Positions 30,767 through 30,824 of a stretch of DNA of 30,824 nt are shown here, piece after piece. The DNA is from Streptomyces flaveolus. GTDB taxonomy: Bacteria; Actinomycetota; Actinomycetes; Streptomycetales; Streptomycetaceae. The DNA lies in NCBI RefSeq assembly GCF_000716535.1, contig NZ_JNWV01000062.1, forward strand, positions 1-30,824. The letters run 5' to 3'. The notes under the pieces were generated by a model. It searched no databases. It saw nothing but the letters and a program-made list of their open reading frames with translations, and was not told the origin of the DNA. Within the stretch, counting starts at the first letter, position 1, and the number at the start of each line of letters is the position of its first letter. The translations under genes were made by a program, and so were the position numbers.

Positions 30767-30824
30767 GGGGTGTCGCCGGCCGAGGCCGGCGAGGTCCTCA
30801 GCTGGCGCGCAGCGGAGCGAGGGC

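Overview
The window is very GC-rich and its genes use G or C at most third codon positions. It carries GTG and TTG starts, two SARP-type regulators, a rare TTA leucine codon, and Streptomyces-type insertion sequences and short proteins. All of this points to a Streptomyces or close relative. The density of broken genes and IS remnants suggests an accessory region such as a chromosome arm, island or large plasmid. I found no rRNA, tRNA, CRISPR array, replication origin or core housekeeping gene.

Layout. 1-2.4 kb: an intact IS5-family element inserted exactly at the stop codon of a short-chain dehydrogenase, then a 55-aa membrane protein and a strong palindrome. 2.9-6.6 kb: a solitary STAND NTPase carrying a TTA codon, convergent with an ATP-grasp enzyme. 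6.8-8.7 kb: a two-domain GNAT acetyltransferase between two oppositely oriented decayed copies of one IS5-type element. 8.7-11.4 kb: a LysR regulator divergent from a two-gene operon (EamA exporter, NAD(P)-binding protein). 11.4-13.5 kb: IS relics, a metallo-beta-lactamase-fold protein, two orphan operator-like palindromes and two SDR fragments. 13.5-16.4 kb: a SARP regulator divergent from an alpha/beta hydrolase, with heptamer direct repeats between them. 16.7-19.7 kb: a DUF1963 protein, an IS630 relic, an epoxide hydrolase and a divergent XRE-cupin regulator. 19.8-21.2 kb: a mosaic of gene fragments (amidohydrolase-like start, nitrilase N-terminus, Nudix-like C-terminus, transposase C-terminus). 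21.3-23.8 kb: an uncharacterised 78-aa protein, and a quinone-oxidoreductase-type enzyme divergent from its probable TetR regulator. 24.2-28.6 kb: a YbaB-like protein, an AfsR-type SARP with an NB-ARC domain and a hairpin in its leader, and a divergent nitronate monooxygenase. 28.6-30.8 kb: a SLAC1/TehA fragment, a zinc alcohol dehydrogenase, a flavoprotein disulfide reductase fragment and two strong hairpins.

How the genes fit together. The region reads as repeated small regulator-enzyme modules, each a one-component regulator divergent from one or two oxidoreductases, hydrolases or exporters: LysR/EamA, SARP/hydrolase, XRE-cupin/epoxide hydrolase, TetR/quinone oxidoreductase and SARP/nitronate monooxygenase. 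These look like detoxification or small-molecule response units. The TetR site appears to recur upstream of the zinc alcohol dehydrogenase 7 kb away. Between the modules the DNA is littered with truncated genes and IS remnants.

I do not see a complete, clearly new multi-gene system. The best leads are the bldA-type (TTA) STAND NTPase, the SARP repeat array, the leader hairpin of the second SARP, and the shared TetR operator. All functional assignments come from motif recognition by eye.
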